A DNA stretch of 64,000 nucleotides from Leminorella richardii (GCF_900478135.1 NZ_LS483470.1:3123001-3187000), one strand, 5' to 3'; positions 50,418 through 59,538 are shown, numbered from the stretch's first letter. The notes: generated by a model not told the origin, from the sequence alone. A program made the numbers and translations.

Positions 50418-51374
50418 ATGAAAATTGTGGTATTAGACGGATATACGCTCAATCCCGGCGACATTTCCTGGAGCGATCTTGAAAAGCTTGGCGAGCTTAC
50501 GGTTTATGACCGCACGCCAAAGGATCTTATCGTTGAGCGTATCGGCGATGCAGACATCGCCCTAACGAACAAAACGCCTATCGACGCCCAGACTCTGGCG
50601 GCCTGCGCTTCTCTTAAGTTTATCGGCGTACTGGCTACCGGTTACAACATCGTCGACGTTAAGGCCGCCCGGGAGAAAGGCATTGTCGTATGCAACGTGC
50701 CGAGCTACAGCACCATTTCCGTCGCCCAGCTCAGTCTGGCTCTACTGCTAGAGCTTTGCCACCACGTAGGCGATCACAGCACAGACGTCCGCGCGGGCGG
50801 CTGGAGCAGCAGCATCGACTTCTGCTATTGGCGTTCGCCGCTTATCGAGCTACAGGGTAAAACTCTGGGCCTTATCGGCTACGGCCAAATCGGCTCGGCC
50901 TTCGCCGCTGTGGTAACCGCTCTTGGTATGAATATTCTGGTTTATACCCCTAGCCAAAATAAAAAGCACGAACGTCCCGGGCTGAGTGTTGTACAGCTGG
51001 ATCGGCTGCTGGCAGAGTCCGACGTTATCAGTCTGCACTGCCCGCTCACGGCGGACAACACCGGCATGATTAACCGCGACACTATCGCCAAAATGAAAGA
51101 TGGCGTACTGCTGCTGAATACCGCCCGCGGCGCACTAATCGTCGAACAGGATCTGGCTGATGCTCTGAACAGCGGTAAAATCGCCGGAGCAGCGCTTGAC
51201 GTGCTGTCCACCGAGCCGCCAGCCGCCAGCAACCCGCTGCTCAAGGCCAAAAACTGTGTGCTGACGCCTCACATTGCCTGGGCGCCGAAAGAGGCGCGCC
51301 TGCGCCTGATGGCCATTACGGTAGAAAACCTTAAGCGCTATGCGGCGGGTGAACCGCAGAACGTGGTGAATTAA
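50418..51374 (+). CDS. D-2-hydroxyacid dehydrogenase
   Basis: A 318-residue NAD(P)-dependent dehydrogenase of the glycerate/phosphoglycerate family. The dinucleotide motif is GLIGYGQIGSAFA. Catalytic residues are Arg in NTARGALIVEQ, Glu in STEPPAA and His in LTPHIAWAP. Glyoxylate/hydroxypyruvate reductase or D-glycerate dehydrogenase is the likely activity. The second ATG at 50418 has better spacing from AGGTG than the first at 50415. Monocistronic. Confidence 0.88.
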   Translation: MKIVVLDGYTLNPGDISWSDLEKLGELTVYDRTPKDLIVERIGDADIALTNKTPIDAQTLAACASLKFIGVLATGYNIVDVKAAREKGIVVCNVPSYSTISVAQLSLALLLELCHHVGDHSTDVRAGGWSSSIDFCYWRSPLIELQGKTLGLIGYGQIGSAFAAVVTALGMNILVYTPSQNKKHERPGLSVVQLDRLLAESDVISLHCPLTADNTGMINRDTIAKMKDGVLLLNTARGALIVEQDLADALNSGKIAGAALDVLSTEPPAASNPLLKAKNCVLTPHIAWAPKEARLRLMAITVENLKRYAAGEPQNVVN

Positions 51375-51473
51375 CGGCTGGGTTTTATTTTGCGAGGCAT
51401 ATTCCGATATTGGCATTATGCCTTGTTTCTCTTAATAAAATCGCTTGTTGCCCATTATCGATAACGGTATCTT

Positions 51474-51671
51474 TTGCCCGCGCCTGCAAATTCAGGCTCC
51501 GGGCTTAGCATCCTGAAATTCTCTTGTTGGCGACATATTGGCGCGTCTGTGCTTTTTTTATGTCGTGCACACGGCTACACTCCTATGGCGAGCCGGACGG
51601 TGGCGTCGCAAGACGCGCCGGTGTCCAACAAGGCCGGTAATGCTAACTCCGTCCGGTTCCGCCACCCGTGA
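51474..51671 (+). CDS. Possible Ash-like ORF overlapping the C4-like RNA
   Basis: A 65-codon frame with a TTG start. The pattern PANSGSG near the start, then FLCRAHGYTPMA, resembles the phage P4 Ash family. The coding pattern follows the structured RNA motif, so it may be translation of a leader rather than a functional protein. Included because the resemblance is specific. Confidence 0.3.
   Translation: MPAPANSGSGLSILKFSCWRHIGASVLFLCRAHGYTPMASRTVASQDAPVSNKAGNANSVRFRHP
51572..51668 (+). ncRNA. C4-type (phage P1/P4 immunity) antisense RNA-like element
   Basis: This segment has GGCTACACTCCTATGGCG, a hairpin at about 51595-51626 with a GCAA tetraloop (GCGTC/GACGC stem), then TGCTAACTCCGTCCGG and CCGCCACCC. 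These features recall C4 RNA of P1/P7-type immunity regions. CCGGACGG (51593-51600) can pair with CCGTCCGG (51649-51656). GGTGGCG (51599-51605) can pair with CGCCACC (51660-51666). TGCTAA (51641-51646) and CCGCCA (51659-51664) are complementary to TTAGCA (51674-51679) and TGGCGG (51687-51692), just ahead of the downstream gene, as expected for C4 antisense pairing with its target leader. Confidence 0.5.
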
Positions 51672-51723
51672 AATTAGCATTTCCGATGGCGGCATAATTG
51701 ACGACTTGTTGGAGGCTGCCCCT

Positions 51724-52023
51724 ATGGCTACGATCCCTACCCAGACTCACCCCTCATCAGAGAAACCCGCTAAAACCCAGCGCCGCTATACCGTCGGCTA
51801 CGTCCCTAACCACAGCGACACCAGCACGCCCGCCCTCAACTTAAGCGGAAAATGGCTTAGAGAAGTCGGCTTTGACACCGGAATCAACGTGACGGTCAAG
51901 ATTGCCGGAGACTGTATTGTGCTCATTCCCGATAACGAGGAAGTACATGAGCTGCGTACCCAGCTTAAGCAGGTGAAAGAGGCGGTGAAGGTGATGAAGG
52001 AGGAGGTGCTTAGTTCGCTGTGA
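51724..52023 (+). CDS. SymE-like (AbrB-fold) type I toxin-family protein
   Basis: A 99-residue protein. The first ten residues, MATIPTQTHP, resemble the start of phage Icd-like proteins found behind C4 RNA. Residues about 22-75 match SymE: the YTVGYVPNHSD start, LNLSGKWLREVGFDTG and VTVKIAGDCIVLIP. A charged, coiled-coil-like tail (VHELRTQLKQVKEAVK) follows. E. coli SymE is an SOS-induced AbrB-fold protein that represses translation or condenses nucleoids. GGAGG lies 8 nt before the ATG. Symbol withheld because of the divergent N-terminus. Confidence 0.78.
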   Translation: MATIPTQTHPSSEKPAKTQRRYTVGYVPNHSDTSTPALNLSGKWLREVGFDTGINVTVKIAGDCIVLIPDNEEVHELRTQLKQVKEAVKVMKEEVLSSL

Positions 52024-52054
52024 GGAAAAAGGGAGAGTTCGTGTCTCCAAACGA

Positions 52055-52081
52055 GAAAAGCCACCTTGAAGGTGGCTTTTC
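52055..52081 (+). terminator. Hairpin after the SymE-like gene
   Basis: An 11-bp stem (GAAAAGCCACC with GGTGGCTTTTC) and 5-nt loop, 31 nt after the stop. Ts lie in the 3' stem arm only, so termination may be partial. Confidence 0.6.
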
Positions 52082-52196
52082 CGGTACTAACTTTAGCGCG
52101 CGGGTCCGAAGAAATCCGCGCCTTGATGGAAGGAATTTATCAGTATCTGGCAAGTCCGTCAATCCACCCCCTGATGTTTGAGCTCTGGAGGACATA

Positions 52197-53196
52197 ATGC
52201 AGTTGGAAGATTATATCTCAGCCAAGCGGCTCAGCATTTACACCGATGTGCTGAAACTGAAACCCGGTGAAGCGCTGGGCGGCTATAGCTGGAATAAAGC
52301 AGTCGCTGCGGCCATGCAGCCGCTGATGCACTGCCTTGAGGTGACACTGCGCAACGCTATCGATTACAGCATTCGCCACGATCCTCTGCCCGGCGCGGTA
52401 GGGCTCTGGCGCACCGATGCCAATTGGGTCTTCGATTTACCCCGATACATGGGAGATAAAATATGGATGCGGCAGAATAAGCGCTATAAAAAGGATGCAC
52501 GCGGCCAAAACGCTGTACCATCACGGAAAACCTGTTTATGACAGGACTACTTGGGAAGAAGACTGTATCCGCAAAGTTGCAAAGCGGATCCGCGATGCTG
52601 GCAAAAATCCGACGGCAGAGCGGATGATCTCTGGGCTAGATTTTGGTTTCTGGACTAACTTTCTGACGAAAAACTACGATGAACCCCGGAACTGTTCGCT
52701 GCTGTGGCCTCAGTTGCTTCCGTCTGTCTTTCCCGGCGCTCCAGTCGGGACATCCCGGCATGAGCTGGAAAAGAAATTTACTCGAATCCGAGATCTGCGT
52801 AACCGTCTGGCGCATCATGAAGCGATCTGGAAATTCCAGGAGAAAAATCCGGTCACCGGTGCACCGGACTATAACCGACCGGTGTATGGCTTGCAGGCTT
52901 CACTACAACTGCTGCGCAGGGCTTGGGACGATATGCTGGAAGCGTTGAACTGGCTCAGCCCGGCACGGCATGCCGCGTTTCTGGCTGAGGGGCACCATAT
53001 TCGTTTTGAAACGCTGACAACCCGAGACGGACTGCTGAGTTTTACTGGATGCCAGCAGCTGGTGAACGACCTGAATATTCGGCGCAGCAGGGAAACCAGA
53101 AAGCTACTACGTGGGCTCAATCAACAGAAAATTATCCGGCTGACCAGCAGTTCCCAGATCGTGGCCATTATCGGTCCTGACTTTATTCGGATATAA
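52197..53196 (+). pseudogene. Abi-like (AbiD/F, HEPN-type) phage-defence protein, frameshifted
   Basis: Two open frames form one gene. The N-terminal part, starting MQLEDYISAKRLSIY with LEVTLRNAIDYS, continues after an A-run at 52488-52492 in the next frame to IGPDFIRI. Removing one A gives 332 aa with no internal stop. The central FGFW motif and RNRLAHHEAIW (R-x4-6-H, the RNase motif of HEPN domains) are characteristic of Abi-like proteins, which abort phage infection by RNA cleavage. GGAGG precedes the ATG, which overlaps a small upstream frame (TAATG). Confidence 0.82.
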
Positions 53197-53294
53197 ATTA
53201 CTGCGGAGAAAGCCATCTTTATAACTCTCGTTCAGATGGCTACTGTTTCGGTCAGAATGCTCTCTGAAACTTATTAGGACGGTTTATCAGCAAA

Positions 53295-53323
53295 CATAGC
53301 CACCTGCGATGCAGGTGGCTATG
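53295..53323 (-). terminator. Terminator of the GntP-otn operon
   Basis: A 12-bp stem (CATAGCCACCTG with CAGGTGGCTATG) with a 5-nt loop, 15 nt beyond the minus-strand gntP-type stop. TTTGCTG follows on the minus strand. It may also stop read-through from the Abi-like gene. Confidence 0.7.
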
Positions 53324-53337
53324 ATCCAATCTAAAAC

Positions 53338-54708
53338 CTACACCGCCAGCCACACCAGCCAGGTAAACGCGAACCCGCTCAGCCCCAGCACAGTGGTAAG
53401 CACCGTCCAGGTTTTCAGGCCATCAGCAACGGAAAGTCCCAGATATTTAGTGACGATCCAGAATCCGGAGTCGTTAATGTGGGACAGGCCCAGGCCGCCG
53501 AAGCACATGGATAAAGTGACCAGCACCAGCTGAATGCTGTTTAATCCAACGACCGCTTCGGACAGCAGACCGCCGGTAGTCAGGATCGCTACTGTCGCTG
53601 AACCCTGTGAGGCGCGCAGTGCCAGAGAGATAATGAATGCGGCGGGAATAAGCGGCAGGCCTATGGTCATCAGCACGTCGGCCAGCGCCTTGCCCACGCC
53701 GGACTCAACCAAGACTTTACCAAATACGCCGCCGGCACCGGTCACCATGATAACAACGGCAGCCGTTGGCAGCGCACCACCCATAACGTCACTGGCGTGC
53801 TGTAAACTCCACCCGCGACGAACCGCCAAAAAGTAGAATGCCAGTACCAGAGCGATCATCAGCGCTATACCGGGAGCCCCCAGAAAAGAGAAAAGATCCC
53901 TTATTGCTGAGCCTGAAGGCAGTACCGTTGCAGAAACCGTCCCCAGCATGATGATAGCAATCGGGATCACAATCAGCGCAGAGATTAAAAATGCTCCCGG
54001 AGGATTCATGCGGTCAGTAATCGGCGCGCTGTTCTCCGGTGCAGGTTCTGGAGCAGCTAGCTGAAGCTGTTCCAGAACTTCAACTGACATGGCGTAGTTC
54101 TTACGGTTAAGGCGCTGGGCAACAAAGTAGCCAATGATGCCCACAGGGATAGAAATTAGCAGGCCAATGATGGTCAACCAGCCCACGTCCGCACCCATCA
54201 GCCCTGCGGCGGCAACCGGACCCGGATGAGGCGGCAGCGCGACGTGTACTGTCAGCATCACACCGGCCATCGGTAAACCGAATTTTAGAGGTGAAACCTT
54301 CGCTACTTTGGCAAAGCCGTAAATAATCGGTGCCAGAATAATAAAGCCAACGTCGAAGAATACTGGGATCCCGAGAATAAACGCCGCGATGGTCAGCGCC
54401 GCTACCGTGCGCTTTGGCCCCAGCTTTTTACTAAAGTAGTCCGCCAAAGACTCCGCACCGCCGGAGTGCTCAATCATCCGGCCGAGCATCGCCCCCAGCC
54501 CGATAATAATGGTTATCGAACCAAGAACGCCGCCCATCCCGGCAGTCATCACTTTCATCACATTATCGATAGGAATACCGCTGGCCAGCGCCACAAACAG
54601 GCTAACCATCAGAAGCGCGACGAACGGCTGAACCTTCGCTTTTATTACCAGCAGCAGGAGTAAAAACACGCCTGCGGCCGCTATGGTTAATAGTGCAAAT
54701 GTCGACAT
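53338..54708 (-). CDS. GntP-family sugar-acid permease
   Basis: A 456-residue permease with about 12 helices. Typical GntP motifs are GLGAMLGRMIEHSGGAE near residue 70, the PVFFDVGFIIL helix, PPHPGPVAAA in the middle and SHINDSGFWI near the C-terminus. It probably imports threonate or erythronate for the adjacent otn genes, as YgbN-type transporters do. It lies 118 bp downstream of otnI on the same strand. Confidence 0.9.
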   Translation of the reverse strand: MSTFALLTIAAAGVFLLLLLVIKAKVQPFVALLMVSLFVALASGIPIDNVMKVMTAGMGGVLGSITIIIGLGAMLGRMIEHSGGAESLADYFSKKLGPKRTVAALTIAAFILGIPVFFDVGFIILAPIIYGFAKVAKVSPLKFGLPMAGVMLTVHVALPPHPGPVAAAGLMGADVGWLTIIGLLISIPVGIIGYFVAQRLNRKNYAMSVEVLEQLQLAAPEPAPENSAPITDRMNPPGAFLISALIVIPIAIIMLGTVSATVLPSGSAIRDLFSFLGAPGIALMIALVLAFYFLAVRRGWSLQHASDVMGGALPTAAVVIMVTGAGGVFGKVLVESGVGKALADVLMTIGLPLIPAAFIISLALRASQGSATVAILTTGGLLSEAVVGLNSIQLVLVTLSMCFGGLGLSHINDSGFWIVTKYLGLSVADGLKTWTVLTTVLGLSGFAFTWLVWLAV

Positions 54709-54826
54709 CGTTAGTGAGTCCCTTGTTGTAATAGGTAAAAGAAGGGGTACCGCATCGGTGTAAACACTGATGCGGTGGGTTTATTTTTCTTATAAATTTG
54801 TTGCTATACGGATAGCTGATTTCGTA

Positions 54827-55603
54827 CTACAGGTAGGGTTTCACCCAGCCAAGCCCCGCCGCTGTTTCGCCGCGCGGCTTATACTCACAGCCTACCCATC
54901 CTTGATAGCCAATCTCATCCAACTTATTGAATATCCAGTTATAATCCAGTTCCCCACTGTCTGGCTCGTGACGTTCTGGCACCGAAGCTATCTGAATATG
55001 CGCATAGCGACCGGCCATGGACTGAATAATGTTAGTCACGTTGCCATCAACCAACTGAGCGTGGAAAAAGTCCAGTTGGACAAAAGCGTTGGGCTTATTA
55101 ATTTCCTCAATTAATGCCAGCGCCTGATGCTGGCTGCTAAACAGATAGTTGGGTTTAATCGGCGGGCTAAGTGCCTCAATCAGCACCTTAATACCGTGAG
55201 GCGCAAAGCGATCGGCGGCGTAGCGAATATTGTCGATAAAGGTTTTCCGATGGGCTAAGCGATCGGCACCTTCAGGAACAACCCCCGCCATCACGTGCAC
55301 GTTCGGGCAACCGAGCGCAATGGCATACTCCAGAGCACGGTCGATGTCTTCACGCGCTTCGCGCTCGCGACCGGGCAGCGCCGTCAGCCCCCACTCCCCT
55401 GCGGCAACGTCACCGGGAGCAGTATTAAACAATACCTGCTTTAACCCGTTCTGCTTTAACTTTTCAGCAAGCAGCTCGGCAGGGTATTCATAAGGAAATA
55501 GGAACTCGACCGCTTTAAAGCCGGCCTTAGCCGCCGCCTCAAACCTTTCCAGAAACGGCACTTCGTTAAACATCATTGACAGATTAGCTGCAAACTTTGG
55601 CAT
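54827..55603 (-). CDS. otnI: 2-oxo-tetronate isomerase OtnI
   Basis: A 258-residue TIM-barrel of the xylose isomerase/Hyi family. [35 protein letters not shown] with a catalytic Glu and LDFFHAQ metal-site residues match OtnI/YgbM. It interconverts 2-oxo- and 3-oxo-tetronate for the erythronate route. It follows otnC by 3 nt. Confidence 0.92.
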   Translation of the reverse strand: MPKFAANLSMMFNEVPFLERFEAAAKAGFKAVEFLFPYEYPAELLAEKLKQNGLKQVLFNTAPGDVAAGEWGLTALPGREREAREDIDRALEYAIALGCPNVHVMAGVVPEGADRLAHRKTFIDNIRYAADRFAPHGIKVLIEALSPPIKPNYLFSSQHQALALIEEINKPNAFVQLDFFHAQLVDGNVTNIIQSMAGRYAHIQIASVPERHEPDSGELDYNWIFNKLDEIGYQGWVGCEYKPRGETAAGLGWVKPYL

Positions 55604-55606
55604 GAT

Positions 55607-56251
55607 TTAGCTCCGTAACTCAGCAATTTCATCATCAGACAGATAGCGAATGCGGCGATCGCCCAGTATGAAGATCAGCTTCGCTGTCTCTTCCAGCTCT
55701 TCGTAGCTGTCCGCTGCATCTCGCAGATTTTTCCCAACCGTCACTGCACCGTGGTTCGCCAGCAGGAAGGCGCGATTTCCACCGGCAAGCTTAGCCAGAT
55801 CTTCGCCGATTCTCCGATCGCCCGGGCGGTAATAGGGCACCACGGGAAGGCGACCAACCCGCATCACGACATAGGGCGTAAAGGGACGAATAGCGTTGCC
55901 CATATCCAAGCCTTCCAGACAGGAGAGCGCCGTCAGATAAGCGCTGTGTAGATGAACCACTGCCTTGCACTCAGGGTTATTGCGATACAGGGAAAGATGG
56001 AAACTGATCTCTTTTGACGGCTTGTCTCCCGACAGCCATTCACCGTCCAGCGCCACTTTAGACAGGCGTTCACCGTTAAGATCCCCCAGGCAGCCGCCCG
56101 TCGGCGTCGCCAGCAGCGTATTGTCCGGCAGCAGCAGCGAGAGATTACCCGCAGAACCGGTGGCATAGCCGCGCTGGAAAAGAGATGCGCCGAGGTTAAC
56201 CATCGCCTCTCGCGCCTCTTGTTCAGCCTTGATTAGCGTCTGTTCATTCAT
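55607..56251 (-). CDS. otnC: 3-oxo-tetronate 4-phosphate decarboxylase OtnC
   Basis: A 214-residue class II aldolase-family zinc enzyme, near-identical in plan to E. coli YgbL (212 aa). The N-terminal GYATGSAGNLSLLLPD, the zinc HLHSAY pair and LLANHGAVTVG His are visible. It decarboxylates the phosphorylated 3-oxo acid to dihydroxyacetone phosphate. It overlaps otnK by 4 nt. Confidence 0.94.
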   Translation of the reverse strand: MNEQTLIKAEQEAREAMVNLGASLFQRGYATGSAGNLSLLLPDNTLLATPTGGCLGDLNGERLSKVALDGEWLSGDKPSKEISFHLSLYRNNPECKAVVHLHSAYLTALSCLEGLDMGNAIRPFTPYVVMRVGRLPVVPYYRPGDRRIGEDLAKLAGGNRAFLLANHGAVTVGKNLRDAADSYEELEETAKLIFILGDRRIRYLSDDEIAELRS

Positions 56252-57531
56252 ACGGGAAACTCCAGCTGCGCTCTGGCAAAGAAGTTCTCATCGCCAAAGT
56301 TGCCTGATTTCAACGCCAGTGAAACCGGACGCTCGATAGCCCTTACCCACGGCACGCCGGGAGAAATACAGGGGCCGATATGAAAACCGTGAATGTCCAA
56401 AGACTGGGTCACCACGCCCGAGGTTTCCCCCCCGGCAACGATAAAGCGACTGAAACCCACCTCTTCGAGCAGCACAACCACTTCAGAGAACAGCCGTTCA
56501 ACCGCGTGACTGGAAGCCTCTGCGCCATACTGCTGCTGTATTTGCTTCAGGGTCTCAGGCTCGGCCGTAGCGTACAGCATCGGTGCCAGCCCGCCGCTGG
56601 CGTTTTCTTCTACCCAGCGAGCCAGCTCGACGGCATAGGCAGAAAGCGCGGCCTCAGAGCCCACGCAGCGTGCAACATCAATGGCTGTTGATGTGGCCTG
56701 TTGGCGATAGCGCGCCACCTGAAGATTGGTCATGGTGGAACAGGAGCCGGACAGCACAACGGCCTTTTTCCCCTGCGGCGCGCCGGCTCGCTTAGCGCTG
56801 AACTTGTCCTGTCCTGCCTCTTCGTCGACAACGGCCCACTGTCTGGCAATACCGATCGCCAGACCGGAGCCTCCAGTCACCAGCTTCATCGACTTAACCG
56901 CTTCCCCCTGTACCAGCAGGTGGCGTTCATTCAGTGCATCCAGCACTACATAGCGCTTACCTTCCTGCGCCAGCGTCGCCAACTTCTGGCGCACCGCTTC
57001 AGCACCAAGATCGAGTTCAGACGCTGTCACCAGACCGCACTTGCCTTCGGCCTGCGCCTCCATCAGCCGCAGCAGGCTGCTGTCGGTCATTGGCGTCACG
57101 GGGTGGTTACGCATGCCTGACTCCGACAGCAGTTGCCCCATCACGAACAGATAGCCCTGATAAACCGTACGACCGTTCACCGGCAGCGCCGGAGAGATAA
57201 CCGTCTGCGACTCGCCCAGCGCGTTCAACAGCGCGTCCGTTACCGGCCCGATGTTGCCCTTCGGCGTGCTGTCGAACGTTGAACAGTATTTAAAATAGAA
57301 CTGGCGACAGCCCCGCTTTTTCAACCACGTCAGCGCGGCGAGGGACTGCTCCACCGCCTGCTCGACGGGGCAAGAGCGAGACTTCAGGCTAATCACTACC
57401 GCCTGTGTATCAACAGTAACGTCATCTTGAGGAACACCGTTAAGCTGAACGGTAGACAGGCCGTTTTCCACCAGGAAACTGGCGATATCGGTCGCTCCCG
57501 TAAAGTCGTCTGCAATAACGCCTAGCAACAT
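56248..57531 (-). CDS. otnK: 3-oxo-tetronate kinase OtnK
   Basis: A 427-residue DUF1537 four-carbon acid sugar kinase. The substrate motif GVIADDFTGATDIASFL is at the N-terminus, followed by STPKGNIGPVTDALL and the C-terminal ATP-site IVAGGETSGVV. It phosphorylates 3-oxo-tetronate before decarboxylation by OtnC. It overlaps otnC by 4 nt and shares a TAATG with ltnD. Confidence 0.94.
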   Translation of the reverse strand: MLLGVIADDFTGATDIASFLVENGLSTVQLNGVPQDDVTVDTQAVVISLKSRSCPVEQAVEQSLAALTWLKKRGCRQFYFKYCSTFDSTPKGNIGPVTDALLNALGESQTVISPALPVNGRTVYQGYLFVMGQLLSESGMRNHPVTPMTDSSLLRLMEAQAEGKCGLVTASELDLGAEAVRQKLATLAQEGKRYVVLDALNERHLLVQGEAVKSMKLVTGGSGLAIGIARQWAVVDEEAGQDKFSAKRAGAPQGKKAVVLSGSCSTMTNLQVARYRQQATSTAIDVARCVGSEAALSAYAVELARWVEENASGGLAPMLYATAEPETLKQIQQQYGAEASSHAVERLFSEVVVLLEEVGFSRFIVAGGETSGVVTQSLDIHGFHIGPCISPGVPWVRAIERPVSLALKSGNFGDENFFARAQLEFPV

Positions 57532-58442
57532 TATGCGTTCTCCTTACCCTTCGGCAGCTCAATGCCGGAGAAAATCTTGATCACGGCGCTGTCGTCTTCT
57601 CGGCCAAAGCCGGCATTGCTGGCTTCAGTAAACATGTTCAGCGCGGTTGAGGCCAGAGGAAGCGGGAAGTGCAGAGACTTGGCGGTATCGGCCACCAGCC
57701 CCAAATCCTTGACGAAGATGTCTACCGCTGACTTGGGCGAATAGTCGCCGTCCACCACGTGGCGCATCCGGTTCTCAAACATCCACGAGTTGCCGGCTGC
57801 GTTGGTTACTACATCGTACATTACATCTAGCGGAATGCCCGCCCGCGCGGCCAGCGCCATGGCTTCAGCGCCCGCTGCAATGTGAACCCCAGCCAGAAGC
57901 TGGTGAACAATTTTTACCGTTGCGCCAAGGCCGATCTCTTCACCAACGCGATATACTTTACCCGCCACAGCGTCCAGTACTGGAGCCAGCTGGCTAAAGG
58001 TCTGCTCGCTGCCCGAGGCCATGACGGTCATTTCCCCTGCGGCAGCCTTCACCGCACCACCGGAAACTGGCGCGTCCAGCATGTTAAGACCAAACTCTGC
58101 CAGACCTTTTTCGATTTCTTTCGCATCAGCGGCAGAAATGGTAGAAGAGACCATAACCGGCGTGCCCGGCTTTAGACTCTGCGCCAGTCCATTTTCACCG
58201 AACAGGATTTTCTTCACCTGGACAGCGTTCACCACGAGCAGAAGGACTGCATCAAGCCGGTCTGCAAACGTCCGCGCATCGGTTGCTGTTTCTTTGGCGC
58301 CCTGTGCCTTTAGGCTTTCTAACGCCTGCTGATTAATATCCGCACCGTACGTCGCTAGCCCGGCGCGAACGCAGGACAGCGCCGCCCCCATACCCATAGA
58401 GCCCAGCCCGATGACGCAAACGGCGTATTCGTTATTCTGCAT
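57531..58442 (-). CDS. ltnD: L-threonate dehydrogenase LtnD
   Basis: A 303-residue 3-hydroxyacid dehydrogenase. The NAD motif is VIGLGSMGMGAALS, the substrate loop DAPVSGGAVKAAAG and the catalytic Lys region VKIVHQLLAG. It oxidises L-threonate to 2-oxo-tetronate, the entry step to OtnI/K/C; length matches YgbJ (302 aa). The ATG at 58442 has GAGG 5 nt upstream; a longer open frame is a shadow. Promoter lies in the 260-bp gap to the divergent regulator. Confidence 0.92.
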   Translation of the reverse strand: MQNNEYAVCVIGLGSMGMGAALSCVRAGLATYGADINQQALESLKAQGAKETATDARTFADRLDAVLLLVVNAVQVKKILFGENGLAQSLKPGTPVMVSSTISAADAKEIEKGLAEFGLNMLDAPVSGGAVKAAAGEMTVMASGSEQTFSQLAPVLDAVAGKVYRVGEEIGLGATVKIVHQLLAGVHIAAGAEAMALAARAGIPLDVMYDVVTNAAGNSWMFENRMRHVVDGDYSPKSAVDIFVKDLGLVADTAKSLHFPLPLASTALNMFTEASNAGFGREDDSAVIKIFSGIELPKGKENA

Positions 58443-58702
58443 GTCTTCCTCTCTGTTAAAATTAGTTAAAATTTGTTTTTCTGTGTTAATTGTACTGAGA
58501 TGCAAAAACAATGTCGCGATCGAATTCACATATATTAACATTGATAAAAATATGGTCTTTTTATAATAAGAGAATGGAATCTATATTTTTTCATGTATTT
58601 TATGATGTTACGAGCTTACAAGCCGCTTCACACAGTAGGGGCTAATGTGATAACTTATAACAAAAATTAACGCCATAATGTTCATTTGGAGTCAAAAGCA
58701 TT

Positions 58703-59473
58703 GTGATACCCGTAGAACGTCACCAGCAGATTCTGGAACTCGTTGCCGAGCGCGGCGTTGTCAGCATTGCTGAACTCACCGAGCGCCTCGGCGTCTCTCA
58801 CATGACGATCCGGCGGGATTTACACAAGCTTGAACAGCAGGGAACGGTCATTCCCGTTTCGGGCGGCGTTCAGGCGCCAGAGCGGCTAGTCAGCGAGCCG
58901 TCCCATATGGATAAAGAAGCCATGTTTAGCCTGCAAAAAACCCGCATTGGTGAACTGGCTGCAGAAACGATCCCACCAGACAGCTGCATCTATCTGGATG
59001 CAGGCACTACAACGCTGGCGCTGGCTAAGCAAATCGGCGATCGCAGCGATCTGACCGTGGTGACCAACGACTTTGTTATTGCCAGCTACCTGATTGAGTT
59101 TGGCCGCTGCGCCATTATTCACACCGGCGGCACGGTTTGCCGTGAAAACCGCTCATGCGTAGGGGAAGCCGCAGCCCATGCTTTGCGCAACCTGCTTATC
59201 GACATTGCGTTTATTTCTGCATCCTCGTGGAGCATGCGTGGGCTATCGACCCCGAGCGAAAACAAAGTGGTCGTAAAAAGGGCTATTGTTGACGCCAGCC
59301 ACCGCTGCATCCTGCTGTGTGATACGTCCAAGTACGGCAAAATCGCCACCTATATGGCGCTGCCCATGTCGGTATTCGATACGGTGATTACGGATGATGC
59401 GCTGCCGGATACGGCAAAAGAGGCCATTCGTCTGGCAGACATTACGCTACTGTTGGCAAAGGTAGAGTCGTAA
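58703..59473 (+). CDS. ygbI: DeoR/GlpR-family regulator of the threonate operon (YgbI-like)
   Basis: A 256-residue repressor. The N-terminal winged helix (RHQQILELVAERGVVSIAELTERLGVSHMTIRRDLHKLE) precedes the DeoR sensor domain with LDAGTTTLALA. The GTG start has GGAG 11 nt upstream. It is divergent from ltnD and likely controls that promoter, sensing a phosphorylated intermediate; effector inferred. The 260-bp spacer is AT-rich. Confidence 0.9.
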   Translation: MIPVERHQQILELVAERGVVSIAELTERLGVSHMTIRRDLHKLEQQGTVIPVSGGVQAPERLVSEPSHMDKEAMFSLQKTRIGELAAETIPPDSCIYLDAGTTTLALAKQIGDRSDLTVVTNDFVIASYLIEFGRCAIIHTGGTVCRENRSCVGEAAAHALRNLLIDIAFISASSWSMRGLSTPSENKVVVKRAIVDASHRCILLCDTSKYGKIATYMALPMSVFDTVITDDALPDTAKEAIRLADITLLLAKVES

Positions 59474-59508
59474 AAAAAAGCCTGTCGCTATTTTCGACAG
59501 GCTTTTTT
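59474..59508. terminator. Bidirectional terminator after ygbI
   Basis: A 14-bp stem (AAAAAAGCCTGTCG with CGACAGGCTTTTTT), 7-nt loop, starting at the stop codon of the regulator. The A- and T-runs allow it to serve the convergent gene too. Confidence 0.9.
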
Positions 59509-59538
59509 ATCTTCTTATAAAAGAAAAAAGCAGAAAGA

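Larger units (their letters stand above)
51375..51723. other. Leader region of the SymE/Abi island
   Basis: A 349-bp spacer. The first 100 bp show nothing clear. From about 51571 it contains a GC-rich structured segment (C4-like RNA, separate entry) that runs into the SymE-like gene. Base composition and the mix of overlapping short frames are unlike the flanking housekeeping genes. Confidence 0.55.
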
